DNA of 64,000 nucleotides from NCBI GenBank assembly GCA_958298945.1, contig OY282609.1, positions 40,190,954 through 40,254,953 on the forward strand. Direction: 5' to 3'. This document shows positions 13,226 through 25,992 of this stretch, one piece after another. How positions within the stretch are numbered: the stretch's first letter is position 1; each line of letters begins with the position of its first letter. Origin of the DNA: Atherix ibis (taxonomy: Eukaryota > Arthropoda > Insecta > Diptera > Athericidae). The notes under the pieces are model-generated. The model was not told where the DNA came from, did not search any database, and saw nothing but the letters and a program-made list of their open reading frames with translations. Both the position numbers and the translations under genes were made by a program.

Positions 13226-15079
13226 ATTTACAATAGGAATTTTAAGTAAAAATATTCAGCTGATATGTTTAGTAGAAATTTTTTAGTGGAAATTTTCATT
13301 AGGAATTTTCAGCCCAAATTTTCAATGGAAATCTTAAGTAGAAATTTTCAGTAGAAATTTTCAGTAGAAATTTTCAGCAGAAATTTTCAGTAGAAATTTT
13401 AAGCAGAAATCTTAAGTAGAAATTTTCTTTAGAAGTTTTGAGTAGAAAGTTTTAGTAGAAATTTTCCGTAGAAATTTTCAATAGAAATTTTCAGTAGAAA
13501 TGTTCAGTAGATATATTCAGCAGAAATTTTCAGTAAAATTTATTGCTAGAAATTTTCAGTAGAAATTTTAAGTAAAAATTTTTAGTAGAAATTTTCAGTA
13601 GAAATTAATGTAGAAATTTTCGGTAGAAATTTTCAGTAGAAAGTTTCTGTAGAAATTTTCTGTAAAAATTTTCCGTAGAAATAGTTAGTAGAAATTTTCA
13701 GTAGAAATTGTCTATAGCAATTTGGAGTTGAAATTTTCAGTAGACATTTTTAGTAGAATCTTAAGTAGAAATTTTCTGAAGAAATTTTCAGTAGAATCTG
13801 TCAGTCGAAATTTTCAGTAGAAATTTTCAGTAGAAACTGTCAGTAGAAATTTTCAGTGAAATTTTCAGTAGAAATTTTTAGTACAAATTTTCAGTAGAAA
13901 TTTTCAGTAGAAACTGTCAGTAGAAATTATCAATAAAAATTTGCAAAAGAAATTTTTAGTAGAAATTTTCAGTAGAAATTTTCTGTAGAAATTTTCAGTA
14001 GAAATTTTCAGAAGATTTATGCAGCAGAAATTTTTAGAAGAAATTTTCAGTAGAAATAGTTAGTAGATATTTTCAGTAAGAATTTTCAGAGAAATGTTCA
14101 GTAGAAATTTTCAGTAGAAATTTTCATTAGAAATTTTCAGAGAAATTTTCAGTAGAAATTTTCAGTGGAAATTTTTAGTAGAAATGTTCAGTAACAAAAA
14201 GTAAAAATTTTCAGTTGATATGTTTAGTAGAAAATTTCTGTAGAAATTTTCATTAGGAATTTTTAGTCCAAATTTTTAGTAGAAATCTTAAGTAGAAATT
14301 TTCAGTAGAAATTTTCAGTAAAAATTTTAAGTAGAACTTTTCGGTAGAAATTTTCAGTAGAAATTTTCAGTGGAAATTTTCAGTAGAAATGTTCAGTGGA
14401 AATTTTTAGTAGAAATTTTCAGTGGAAATTTTCAGTAGATATTTTCAGTAGAACTTTTCAGTAGAAATTTTCTGTAGAAATTTTCTGTAGAAATTTTCAT
14501 TAGAAATTTTCAGAGAAATTTTCAGTAGATATTTTCAGTGAAAATTTTTAGTAGAAATGTTCAGTAGCAATTTTCAGTAGAAATTTTCAGTAGAAATTTT
14601 CAGTAGAAGTTTTCAGTAGAAATTTTCAGTAGAAATTTTCAGAGAGATTTTCAGTATAAATTTTCAGTGGAAATTTTTAGTAGGAATGTTCAGTGGAAAT
14701 TTTTAGTAGGAATGTTCAGTAGATATTTTCGGTAGAAATTTTCAGTAGAAAGTTTCTGTAGAAATTTTCTGTAAAAATTTTCAGTAGAAATAGTTAGTAG
14801 AAATTTTCAGTAGAAATTGTCAGTAACAATTTTGAGTTGAAATTTTCATTTGAAATTTTCAAAGAAATTTTCAGAGAAATTTTCAGAGAAATTTTCAGTA
14901 GAAATTTTCAGTGGAAATTTTTAGTAGGAATGTTCAGTGGCAATTTTCAGTAGAAATTTACAATAGGAATTTTGAGTAAAAATTATCAGCTGATATGTTT
15001 TTTAGAAACATTCAGTAGAAATTTTCATTAGGAATTTTCAGTCCCAATTTTCAGTAGAAATCTTAAGTAGAAATTTTCA
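13226..15079 (+). repeat. ~2.9-kb HOR, partial copy 2
   Basis: It follows copy 1 (10,311-13,225) through the same series of variant monomers, with substitutions such as CTATAGCAATTTGGAG for the first copy's CAGTAGCAATTTTGAG. The second half, from 13,907, is itself repeated at 15,080 with a 1,173-bp shift, which truncates this copy relative to the first. Copy 2 is therefore shorter than 2.9 kb. Confidence 0.78.
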
Positions 15080-17510
15080 GTAGAAACTGTCAGTAGAAAT
15101 TATCAATAAAAATTTGCAAAAGAAATTTTTAGTAGAAATTTTCAGTAGAAATTTTCTGTAGAAATTTTCAGTAGAAATTTTCAGAAGATTTATGCAGCAG
15201 AAATTTTTAGAAGAAATTTTCAGTAGAATTAGTTAGTAGATATTTTCAGTAAGAATTTTCAGAGAAATGTTCAGTAGAAATTTTCAGTAGAAATTTTCAT
15301 TAGAAATTTTCAGAGAAATTTTCAGTAGAAATTTTCAGTGGAAATTTTTAGTAGAAATGTTCAGTAACAAAAAGTAAAAATTTTCAGTTGATATGTTTAG
15401 TAGAAAATTTCTGTAGAAATTTTCATTAGGAATTTTTAGTCCAAATTTTTAGTAGAAATCTTAAGTAGAAATTTTCAGTAGAAATTTTCAGTAAAAATTT
15501 TCAGTAGAACTTTTCGGTAGAAATTTTCAGTAGAAATTTTTAGTGGAAATTTTCAGTAGAAATGTTCAGTGGAAATTTTTAGTAGAAATTTTCAGTGGAA
15601 ATTTTCAGTAGATATTTTCAGTAGAACTTTTCAGTAGAAATTTTCAGAGAAATTTTCTGTAGAAATTTTCATTAGAAATTTTCAGAGAAATTTTCAGTAG
15701 ATATTTTCAGTGAAAATTTTTAGTAGAAATGTTCAGTAGCAATTTTCAGTAGAAATTTTCAGTAGAAATTTACAGTAGAAGTTTTCAGTAGAAATTTTCA
15801 GTAGAAATTTTCAGAGAGATTTTCAGTATAAATTTTCAGTGGAAATTTTTAGTAGGAATGTTCAGTGGAAATTTTTAGTAGGAATGTTCAGTAGATATTT
15901 TCGGTAGAAATATAGTAGAAAGTTTCTGTAGAAATTTTCTGTAAAAATTTTCAGTAGAAATAGTTAGTAGAAATTTTCAGTAAAAATTTTCAGTTGAAAT
16001 TTTCATTTGAAATTTTCAGAGAAATTTTCAGAAAAATTTTCAGTAGAAATTTTCAGTAGAAATTTTCAGTAGAAATTTTCAGTGGAAATTTTTAGTAGGA
16101 ATGTTCAGTGGCAATTTTAAGAAGAAATTTACAATCGGAATTTTGAGTAAAAATTATCAGCTGATATGTTTTTTAGAAACATTCAGTAGAAATTTTCATT
16201 AGGAATTTTCAGTCCCAATTTTCAGTAGAAATCTTAAGTAGAAATTTTCAGTAGAAATTTTCAGTAAAAATTTTCAGTAGAAATTTTCAGTAGAAATTTT
16301 CAGTAGAAATTTTCAGCAGAAATCTTAAGTAGAAATTTTATTTAGAAATTTTTAATAGAAAGTTTCAGTAGAAATTTTCCGTAGAAATTTTCAATAGAAA
16401 TTTACAGTAGAATTTTTCAGTAGAAATAGTTAGTAAGAATTTTCAATAGGAATTTTCAGAGAAATTTTCAGTAGAAATTTACAGTAGAAATTTACAGTAG
16501 ACATTTTCAGTAGAAATTTTTAGTATAAATTTTGAGTAGAGGTTTCCAGTAGAAATTTTAAAAGAAATTTTCAGTAGAAATTATCAATAAAAAATTGCAT
16601 TAGAAATTTTTAGTAGAAATTTTCAGTAGAAATTTTCAGTAGAAAATTTAAATAGATATTTTTAGCAGAAATTTTTAGTAGAAATTTTCAGTAGAAATTT
16701 TTAGTAGAAATTTTCAGTAGAAAATTTTTAGAGAAATTTTCAGTAGAACTTTTCGGTAGAAATTTTCAGTAGAAATTTTGAGTGAACATTTTCAGTAGAA
16801 ATGTTCAGTGGAAATTTTTAGTAGAAATTTTCAGTGGAGTTTTTCAGTAGATATTTTCAGTAGAACTTTTCAGTAGAAATTTTCAGAGAAATTTTCTGTA
16901 GAAATTTTCATTAGAAATTTTCAGAGAAATTTTCAGTAGATATTTTCAGTGAAAATTTTTAGTAGAAATGTTCAGTAGCAATTTTCAGTAGAAATTTTCA
17001 GTAGAAATTTTCAGTAGAAGTTTTCAGTAGAAATTTTCAGTAGAAATTTTCAGAGAGATTTTCAGTATAAATTTTCAGTGGAAATTTTTAGTAGGAATGT
17101 TCAGTGGAAATTTTTAGTAGGAATGTTCAGTAGATATTTTCGGTAGAAATTTTCAGTAGAAAGTTTCTGTAGAAATTTTCTGTAAAAATTTTCAGTACAA
17201 ATAGTTAGTAGAAATTTTCAGTAGAAATTGTCAGTAGCAATTTTGAGTTGAAATTTTCATTTGAAATTTTCAGAGAAATTTTCAGAAAAATTTTCAGTAG
17301 AAATTTTCAGTAGAAATTTTCAGTGGAAATTTTTAGTAGGAATGTTCAGTGGCAATTTTAAGTAGAAATTTACAATCGGAATTTTGAGTAAAAATTATCA
17401 GCTGATATGTTTTTTATAAACATTCAGTAGAAATTTTCATTAGGAATTTTCAGTCCCAATTTTCAGTAGAAATCTTAAGTAGAAATTTTCAGTAGAAATT
17501 TTCAGTAAAA
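13907..17510 (+). repeat. 1.17-1.24-kb HOR, two tandem copies plus a partial third
   Basis: Copy 1 is about 13,907-15,079 and copy 2 about 15,080-16,250. GTAGAAACTG at 13,907/15,080 and ACAAAAAG at 14,194/15,367 both give 1,173 bp. GTCCCAAT at 15,041/16,212 gives 1,171, so small indels have accumulated. A partial third copy at about 16,744-17,510 matches 15,505-16,260 with a shift of 1,239-1,241. Between copies 2 and 3, about 16,250-16,740, lies material related to the 2,366-bp unit (ATTTAGAAATTTTTAATAG, then GAGGTTTCC). Confidence 0.78.
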
Positions 17511-18157
17511 ATTTTCAGTAGAAATTTTCAGTAGAAATTTTCAGTAGAAATTTTCAGCAGAAATCTTAAGTCGAAATTTTATTTAGAAGTTTTTAGTAGA
17601 AAGTTTCAGTAGAAATTTTCCGTAGAAATTTTCAATAGAAATTTACAGTAGAATTTTTCAGTAGAAATAGTTAGTAAGAATTTTCAGTAGGAATTTTCAG
17701 AGAAATTTTCAGTAGAAATTTACAGTAGAAATTTACAGTAGACATTTTCAGTAGAAATTTTTAGTATAAAATTTGAGTAGAGGTTTCCAGTAGAAATTTT
17801 AGTAGAAATTTTCAGTAGAAATTATCAATAAAAAATTGCATAAGAAATTTTTAGTAGAAATTTTCAGAAGATATTTTCGGTAGAAATATTTAGCAGAAAT
17901 TTTCAGTAGAAATTTTCAGTAGAAAATTTAAATAGATATTTTCAGCAGAAATTTTTAGTAGAAATTTTCAGTAGAAATTTTTAGTAGAAATTTTCAGTAG
18001 AAAATTTTTAGAGAAATTTTCAGTAGAAATTTTCAGTAGAAATTTTCAGTAGAAATTTTCAGTAGAAATTTTCAGTAGAAAATTTCAGTAGAAATTTTCA
18101 ATATTATTTTCAGTAGAAATCTTAAGTAGAAATTTTCATTAGAAATTTTCGGTACAA

Positions 18158-21100
18158 ATTTTTAGTACAAATTTTCAGTAGAAATCTTCAGCAGAAATTT
18201 TCAGTAGAAATCTTCAGTAGAAATTTTCAGTAGAAATGTGCAGTAGAAATATTCAACAGAAATCTTCAGTCAAAATTTTCGGTAGAAATTTTTAGTAGAA
18301 ATTTTCAGTAAAAATTTTTAGTAGAAATTTTCAGTAGAAGTTATTGTAGAAATTTTCGGTAGAAATTTTCAGTAGAAATTTTCTGTAGAAATTTTCTGTA
18401 AAAATTTTCAGTAGAAATAGTTATTAGAAATTTTCAGTAGAAATTTTCTGTAAAAACTTTCAGTAGAAAATATTCAGAGAAATTTTCAGTAGAATTTTTT
18501 CATGGGAAATTTTCAGAGAAATTTTCAGTAGAAATTATCAATAAAAAATTGCATTAGAAATTTTCAGAAGATATTTTCGGTAGAAATATTTAGCAGAAAT
18601 TTTCAGTAGAAATTTTCAGTAGAAAATTTCAATAGCTATTTTCAGCAGAAATTTTTAGTAGAAATTTTCAGTAGAAATTTTTAGTAGAAATTTTCAGTAA
18701 AAAATTTTCAGAGAAATTTTCAGTAGAAATTTTCATTAGAAATTTTCTGTAAAAATGTTCAGTGGAAATTTTTAGTGGAAATGTTCAGTAGAAATTTTCA
18801 GTACAAATTTTTAGTACAAATTTTCAGTAGAAATTTACAGTAGAAACTGTAAGTAGACATTTTCAGTAGAAATTTTCAGTAGAAATTTTCAGTAGAAATT
18901 TTCAGTAGAAATTTTCAGAGAAATTTTAAGTAGAAATCTTCAGCAGAAATTTTCAGTAGAAATCTTCAGTAGAAATTTTCAGTAGAAATGTGCAGTAGAA
19001 ATATTCAACAGAAATCTTCAGTAAAAATTTTCGGTAGAAATTTTTAGTAGAAATTTTCAGTAAAAATTTTTAGTAGAAATTTTCAGAAGAAGTTATTGTA
19101 GAAATTTTCGGTAGAAATTTTCAGTAGAAATTTTTTGTAGACATTTTCTGTAAAAATGTTCAGTAGAAATAGTTATTAGAAATTTTCAGTAGAAATTTTC
19201 TGTAGAAATTTTCAGTAGAAAATTTTCAGAGAAATTTTCAGTAGAAATTTGCATTAGAAATTTTCAGAGAAATTTTCAGTAGAAATTTTCAGTAGAAATT
19301 TTTAGTAGAAATATTCAGTAACAAAAAGTAAAAATGTTCAGTTGATATGTTTAGTAGAAAATTTCTGTAGAAATTTTCATTAGGAATTTTCAGTCCAAAT
19401 TTTCAATAGAAATCTTAAGTAGAAATTTTCAGTAGAAATTTTCAGTAAAAATTTTCAGTAGAACTTTTCGGTAGAAATTTTCAGTAGAAATTTTCAGTGT
19501 AAATTTTCAGTTGAAATTTTCAGTGGAAATTTTCAGTAGAAATTTTCAGTGGAAATTTTCAGTAGATATTTTCAGTAGAACTTTTCAGTAGAAATTTTCA
19601 GAGAAATTTTCTGTAGAAATTTTCATTAGAAATTTTCAGAGAAATTTTCAGTAGACATTTTCAGTGGAAATTTTTAGTAGAAATGTTCAGTAGCAATTTT
19701 CAGTAGAAATTTACAATAGGAATTTTAAGTAAAAATATTCAGCTGATATGTTTAGTAGAAAATTTCAGTAGAAATTTTCATTAGGAATTTTCAGTCCAAA
19801 TTTTCAGTGGAAATCTTAAGTAGAAATTTTCAGTAGAAATTTTCAGTAGAAATTTTCAGCAGAAATTTTCAGTAGAAATTTTCTTTAGAAGTTTTGAGTA
19901 GAAAGTTTCAGTAGAAATTTTCCGTAGAAATTTTCAATAGAAATTTTCAGTAGAAATGTTCAGTAGATATATTCAGCAGAAATTTTCAGTAGAATTTATT
20001 GGTAGAAATTTTCAGTAGAAATTTTAAGTAAAAATTTTTAGTAGAAATTTTCAGTAGAAATTATTGTAGAAATTTTCGGTAGAAATTTTCAGTAGAAAGT
20101 TTCTGTAGAAATTTTCTGTAAAAATTTTCAGTAAAAATAGTTAGTAGAAATTTTCAGTAGAAATTGTCAGTAGCAATTTTGAGTTGAAATTTTCAGTAGA
20201 CATTTTTAGTAGAATCTTAAGTAGAAATTTTTTGAAGAAATTTTCAGTAGAATCTGTCAGTAGAAATTTTCAGTAGAAATTTTCAGTAGAAACTGTCAGT
20301 AGAAATTTTCAGTGAAATTTTCAGTAGAAATTTTTAGTACAAATTTTCAGTAGAAATTTTCAGTAGAAACTGTCAGTAGAAATTATCAATAAAAATTTGC
20401 ATAAGAAATTTTCAGTAGAAATTTTCTGTAGAAATTTTCAGTAGAAATTTTCAGTAGATTTATGCAGCAGAAATTTTTAGAAGAAATTTTCAGTAGAAAT
20501 AGTTAGTAGATATTTTCAGTAAGAATTTTCAGAGAAATGTTCAGTAGAAATTTTCAGTAGAAATTTTCAGTAGAAATTTTCAGTAGAAATTTTTAGTAGA
20601 AATTTTCAGTAGAAATTATTATAGAAAAAAATTTCAGTAGAAATTTTCAGTAGAAAGTTTCTGTAGAAATTTTCTGTAAAAATTTTCAGTAGAACTAGTT
20701 AGTAGAAATTTTCAGCAGAAATTTTCTGTAGATATTTTCAGTAGTAATCTTCAGTAGAAATTTTCAGTAGAAATGTGCAGTAGAAATATTCAACAGAAAT
20801 CTGCAGTAAAAATTTTCGGTAGAAATTTTTAGTAGAAATTTTCAGTAAAAACTTTTAGTAGAAATTTTTAATAGAAGTTATTGTAGAAATTTTCGGTAGA
20901 AATTTTCAGTAGAAATTTTCTGTAGAAATTTTCTGTAAAAATTTTCAGTAGAAATAGTTATTAGGAATTTTTAGTACAAATTTTCAGTAGAAATCTTCAG
21001 CAGAAATTTTCAGTAGAAATCTTCAGTAGAAATTTTCAGTAGAAATGTGCAGTAGAAATATTCAACAGAAATCTTCAGTCAAAATTTTCGGTAGAAATTT

Positions 21101-22668
21101 TTAGTAGAAATTTTCAGTAAAAATTTTTAGTAGAAATTTTCAGTAGAAGTTATTGTAGAAATTTTCGGTAGAAATTTTCAGTAGAAATTTTCTGTAGAAA
21201 TTTTCTGTAAAAATTTTCAGTAGAAATAGTTATAAGAAATTTTCAGTAGAAATTTTCTGTAAAAACTTTCAGTAGAAAATTTTCAGAGAAATTTTCAGTA
21301 GAATTTTTTCATGGGAAATTTTCAGAGAAATTTTCAGTAGAAATTATCAATAAAAAATTGCATTAGAAATTTTCAGAAGATATTTTCGGTAGAAATATTT
21401 AGCAGAAATTTTCAGTAGAAATTTTCAGTAGAAAATTTCAATAGCTATTTCAGCAGAAATTTTTAGTTGAAATTTTCAGTAGAAATTTTTAGTAGAAATT
21501 TTCAGTAGAAAATTTTCAGAGAAATTTTCAGTAGAAATTTTCATTAGAAATTTTCTGTAAAAATGTTCAGTGGAAATTTTTAGTGGAAATGTTCAGTAGA
21601 AATTTTCAGTACAAATTTTTAGTACAAATTTTCAGTAGAAATTTACAGTAGAAACTGTAAGTAGACATTTTCAGTAGAAATTTTCAGTAGAAATTTTCAG
21701 TAGAAATTTTCAGTAGAAATTTTTCAGATAAATTTTAAGTAGAAATCTTCAGCAGAAATTTTCAGTAGAAATCTTCAGTAGAAATTTTCAGTAGAAATGT
21801 GCAGTAGAAATATTCAACAGAAATCTTCAGTAAAAATTTTCGGTAGAAATTTTTAGTAGAAATTTTCAGTAAAAATTTTTAGTAGAAATTTTCAGAAGAA
21901 GTTATTGTAGAAATTTTCGGTAGAAATTTTCAGTAGAAATTTTTTGTAGACATTTTCTGTAAAAATGTTCAGTAGAAATAGTTATTAGAAATTTTCAGTA
22001 GAAATTTTCTGTAGAAATTTTCAGTAGAAAATTTTCAGAGAAATTTTCAGTAGAAATTTGCATTAGAAATTTTCAGAGAAATTTTCAGTAGAAATTTTCA
22101 GTAGAAATTTTTAGTAGAAATATTCAGTAACAAAAAGTAAAAATGTTCAGTTGATATGTTTAGTAGAAAATTTCTGTAGAAATTTTCATTAGGAATTTTC
22201 AGTCCAAATTTTCAATAGAAATCTTAAGAAGAAATTTTCAGTAGAAATTTTCAGTAAAAATTTTCAGTAGAACTTTTCGGTAGAAATTTTCAGTAGAAAT
22301 TTTCAGTGTAAATTTTCAGTAGAAATTTTCAGTGGAAATTTTCAGTAGAAATTTTCAGTGGAAATTTTCAGTAGATATTTTCAGTAGAACTTTTCAGTAG
22401 AAATTTTCAGAGAAATTTTCTGTAGAAATTTTCATTAGAAATTTTCAGAGAAATTTTCAGTAGACATTTCCAGTGGAAATTTTTAGTAGAAATGTTCAGT
22501 AGCAATTTTCAGTAGAAATTTACAATAGGAATTTTAAGTAAAAATATTCAGCTGATATGTTTAGTAGAAAATTTCAGTAGAAATTTTCATTAGGAATTTT
22601 CAGTCCAAATTTTCAGTGGAAATCTTAAGTAGAAATTTTCAGTAGAAATTTTCAGTAGAAATTTTCAG
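18158..22668 (+). repeat. 1.7-kb segment duplicated at a 2,809-bp shift
   Basis: 18,158-19,859 matches 20,967-22,668. CATGGG at 18,501/21,310 and ACAAAAAG at 19,321/22,130 both give 2,809 bp. The copies have diverged slightly. GCTATTTTCAG in the first is GCTATTTCAG near 21,443, and the AATTTTCAGAGAA form near 18,910 has an extra T and a changed base near 21,721. Between them, 19,860-20,966 is another succession of the 10.3/13.2-kb type, with GATTTATGCAGCAG at about 20,457. After 22,668 the array switches into a mosaic third version, with CAGATAAATT at 22,666 and CATGGG at 22,926. Confidence 0.82.
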
Positions 22669-25472
22669 ATAAATTTTAAGTAGAAATCTTCAGCAGAAAT
22701 TTTCAGTAGAAATCTTCAGTAGAAATTTTCAGTAGAAATGTTCAGTAGATATATTCAGCAGAAATTTTCAGCAGAATTTATTGGTAGAAATTTTCAGTAG
22801 AAATTTTCTGTAGAAATTTTCTGTAAAAATTTTCAGTAGAAATAGTTATTAGAAATTTTCAGTAGAAATTTTCTGTAAAAACTTTCAGTAGAAAATTTTC
22901 AGAGAAATTTTCAGTAGAATTTTTTCATGGGAAATTTTCAGAGAAATTTTCAGTAGAAATTATCAATAAAAAATTGCATTAGAAATTTTCAGAAGATATT
23001 TTCGGTAGAAATATTTAGCAGAAATTTTCAGTAGAAATTTTCAGTAGAAAATTTCAATAGCTATTTTCAGCAGAAATTTTTAGTAGAAATTTTCAGTAGA
23101 AATTTTTAGTAGAAATTTTCAGTAGAAAATTTTCAGAGAAATTTTCAGTAGAAAATTTTCAGAGAAATTTTCAGTAGAAATTTTCATTAGAAATTTTCTG
23201 TAAAAATGTTCAGTGGAAATTTTTAGTGGAAATGTTCAGTAGAAATTTTCAGTACAAATTTTTAGTAGAAATTTTCAGTAGAAATTTACAGTAGAAACTG
23301 TAAGTAGACATTTTCAGTAGAAATTTTCAGTAGAAATTTTCAGTAGAAATTTTCAGTAGAAATTTTCAGAGAAATTTTAAGTAGAAATCTTCAGCAGAAA
23401 TTTTCAGTAGAAATCTTCAGTAGAAATTTTCAGTAGAAATGTGCAGTAGAAATATTCAACAGAAATCTTCAGTAAAAATTTTCGGTAGAAATTTTTAGTA
23501 GAAATTTTCAGTAAAAATTTTTAGTAGACATTTTCTGTAAAAATGTTCAGTAGAAATAGTTATTAGAAATTTTCAGTAGAAAATTTCAATAGATATTTTC
23601 AGCAGAAATTTTTAGTAGAAATTTTCAGTAAAAATTTTCAGTAGAAATTGTCAGTAGCAATTTTGAGTTGAAATTTTCATTTGAAATTTTCATTTGAAAT
23701 TTTAAGAGAAATTTTCAGTAGAAGTTTTCAGTGGAAATTTTTAGTAGGAATGTTCAGTGGCAATTTTCAGTAGAAATTTACAATAGGAATTTTGAGTAAA
23801 AATTATCAGCTGATATGTTTATTAGAAACATTCAGTAGAAATTTTCATTAGGAATTTTCAGTCCCAATTTTCAGTAGAAATCTTAAGTAGAAAGTTTCAG
23901 TAGAAATTTTCTGTAGAAATTTTCAATAGAAATTTACAGTAGAATTTTTCAGTAGAAATAGTTAGTAAGAATTTTCAGTAGGAATTTTCAGAGAAATTTT
24001 CAGTAGAAATTTACAGTAGAAATTTACAGTAGACATTTTTAGTAGAAATTTTTAGTAGAAATTTTGAGTAGAGGTTTCCAGTAGAAATTTTAGCAGAAAT
24101 TTTCAGTAGAAATTATCAATAAAAAATTGCATTAGAAATTTTTAGTAGAAATTTTCAGAAGATATTTTCAGTAGAAATATTTAGCAGAAATTTTCAGTAG
24201 AAATTTTCAGTAGAAATTTTCAATAGATATTTTCAGCAGAAATTTTTAGTAGAAATTTTCAGTAGAAATTTTTAGTAGAAATTTTCAGTAGAAAATTTTC
24301 AGAGAAATTTTCAGTAGAAATTTTCATTAGAAATTTTCAGAGAAATTTTCAGTAGAAATTTTCAGTGGAAATTTTTAGTAGAAATGTTCAGTAACAAAAA
24401 GTAAAAATTTTCAGTTGATATGTTTAGTAGAAAATTTCTGTAGAAATTTTCATTAGGAATTTTCAGTCCAAATTTTCAGTAGAAATCTTAAGTAGAAATT
24501 TTCAGTAGAAATTTTCAGTAAAAATATTCAGTAGAACTTTTCGGTAGAAATTTTCAGTAGAAATTTTCAGTAGAAATTTTCAGTGGAAATTTTCAGTAGA
24601 AATTTTCAGTGGAAATTTTCAGTAGATATTTTCAGTAGAACTTTTCAGTAGAAATTTTCAGAGAAATTTTCTGTAGAAATTTTCATTAGAAATTTTCAGA
24701 GAAATTTTCAGTAGACATTTTAAGTGGAAATTTTTAGTAGAAATGTTCAGTAGCAATTTTCAGTAGAAATTTACTATAGGAATTTTAAGTAAAAATATTC
24801 AGCTGATATGTTTAGTAGAAAATTTCAGTAGAAATTTTCATTAGGAATTTTCAGTCCAAATTTTCAGTGGAAATCTTAAGTATAAATTTTCAGTAGAAAT
24901 TTTCAGTAGAAATTTTCAGTAGAAATTTTCAGTAGAAATTTTAAGCAGAAATCTTAAGTAGAAATTTTCTTTAGAAATTTTGAGTAGAAAGTTTCTGTAG
25001 AAATTTTCCGTTGAAATTTTCAATAGAAATTTTCAATAAAAATGTTCAGTAGATATATTCAGCAGAAATTTTCAGTAGAATTTATTGGTAGAAATTTTCA
25101 GTTGAAATTTTCAGTAGACATTTTTAGTAGAATCTTAAGTAGAAATTTTCTGTAGAAATTTTCAGTAGAATCTGTCAGTAGAAATTTTCAGTAGAAATTT
25201 TCAGTAGAAACTGTCAGTAGAAATTTTCAGTGAAATTTTCAGTAGAAATTTTTATTAGAAATTTTCAGCAGAAATTTTCACTAGAAACTGTCAGTAGAAA
25301 TTATCAAGAAAAATTTGCATAAGAAATTTTTAGTAGAAATTTTCAGTAGAAATTATTGTAGAAATTTTCAGTAGAAATTTTCAGTAGAAAGTTTCTGTAG
25401 AAATTTTTTGTAAAAATTTTCAGTAGAACTAGTTAGTAGAAATTTTCAGCAGAAATTTTCTGTAGATATTTT
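22669..25472 (+). repeat. Mosaic junction zone before the homogeneous core
   Basis: This stretch joins short pieces of several earlier HORs in new combinations. It contains CATGGG at 22,926, an AGCTGATATG monomer near 23,807 and another near 24,799, GAGGTTTCC at about 24,070, and the last ACAAAAAG marker at 24,394. Pieces change partners every few hundred bases, as expected after repeated unequal exchange. It ends where perfect monomers begin at 25,473. Confidence 0.7.
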
Positions 25473-25992
25473 CAGTAGAAATTTTCAGTAGAAATTTTCA
25501 GTAGAAATTTTCAGTAGAAATTTTCAGTAGAAATTTTCAGTAGAAATTTTCAGTAGAAATTTTCAGTAGAAATTTTCAGTAGAAATTTTCAGTAGAAATT
25601 TTCAGTAGAAATTTTCAGTAGAAATTTTCAGTAGAAATTTTCAGTAGAAATTTTCAGTAGAAATTTTCAGTAGAAATTTTCAGTAGAAATTTTCAGTAGA
25701 AATTTTCAGTAGAAATTTTCAGTAGAAATTTTCAGTAGAAATTTTCAGTAGAAATTTTCAGTAGAAATTTTCAGTAGAAATTTTCAGTAGAAATTTTCAG
25801 TAGAAATTTTCAGTAGAAATTTTCAGTAGAAATTTTCAGTAGAAATTTTCAGTAGAAATTTTCAGTAGAAATTTTCAGTAGAAATTTTCAGTAGAAATTT
25901 TCAGTAGAAATTTTCAGTAGAAATTTTCAGTAGAAATTTTCAGTAGAAATTTTCAGTAGAAATTTTCAGTAGAAATTTTCAGTAGAAATTTT
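25473..25992 (+). repeat. Pure tract H1: 40 perfect monomers
   Basis: Forty consecutive copies of CAGTAGAAATTTT without a visible mismatch (520 bp), bounded on the left by a CTGTAGATATTTT monomer and on the right by CAGTAGATATATT. In the diverged zones perfect runs are usually only a few monomers long. The right boundary is the same block that ends the pure tracts at 28,869, 30,243 and 31,978; the left flank differs from those of the others. Confidence 0.95.

Larger units (their letters stand above)
4122..24404 (+). repeat. Left-family marker GTAACAAAAAGTAAAA, 11 copies
   Basis: The string ACAAAAAG within GTAACAAAAAGTAAAA starts at 4,122, 5,204, 7,763, 10,129, 11,291, 12,877, 14,194, 15,367, 19,321, 22,130 and 24,394. 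It breaks the 13-bp register: an 11-bp remnant monomer (CAGTAACAAAA) abuts a 12-bp one. Each copy is followed by a (T)TGATATGTTTAG monomer, then by a GTCCAAAT monomer. I saw no copy after 24.4 kb, so it defines the left HOR family and helps to phase its copies. Confidence 0.88.
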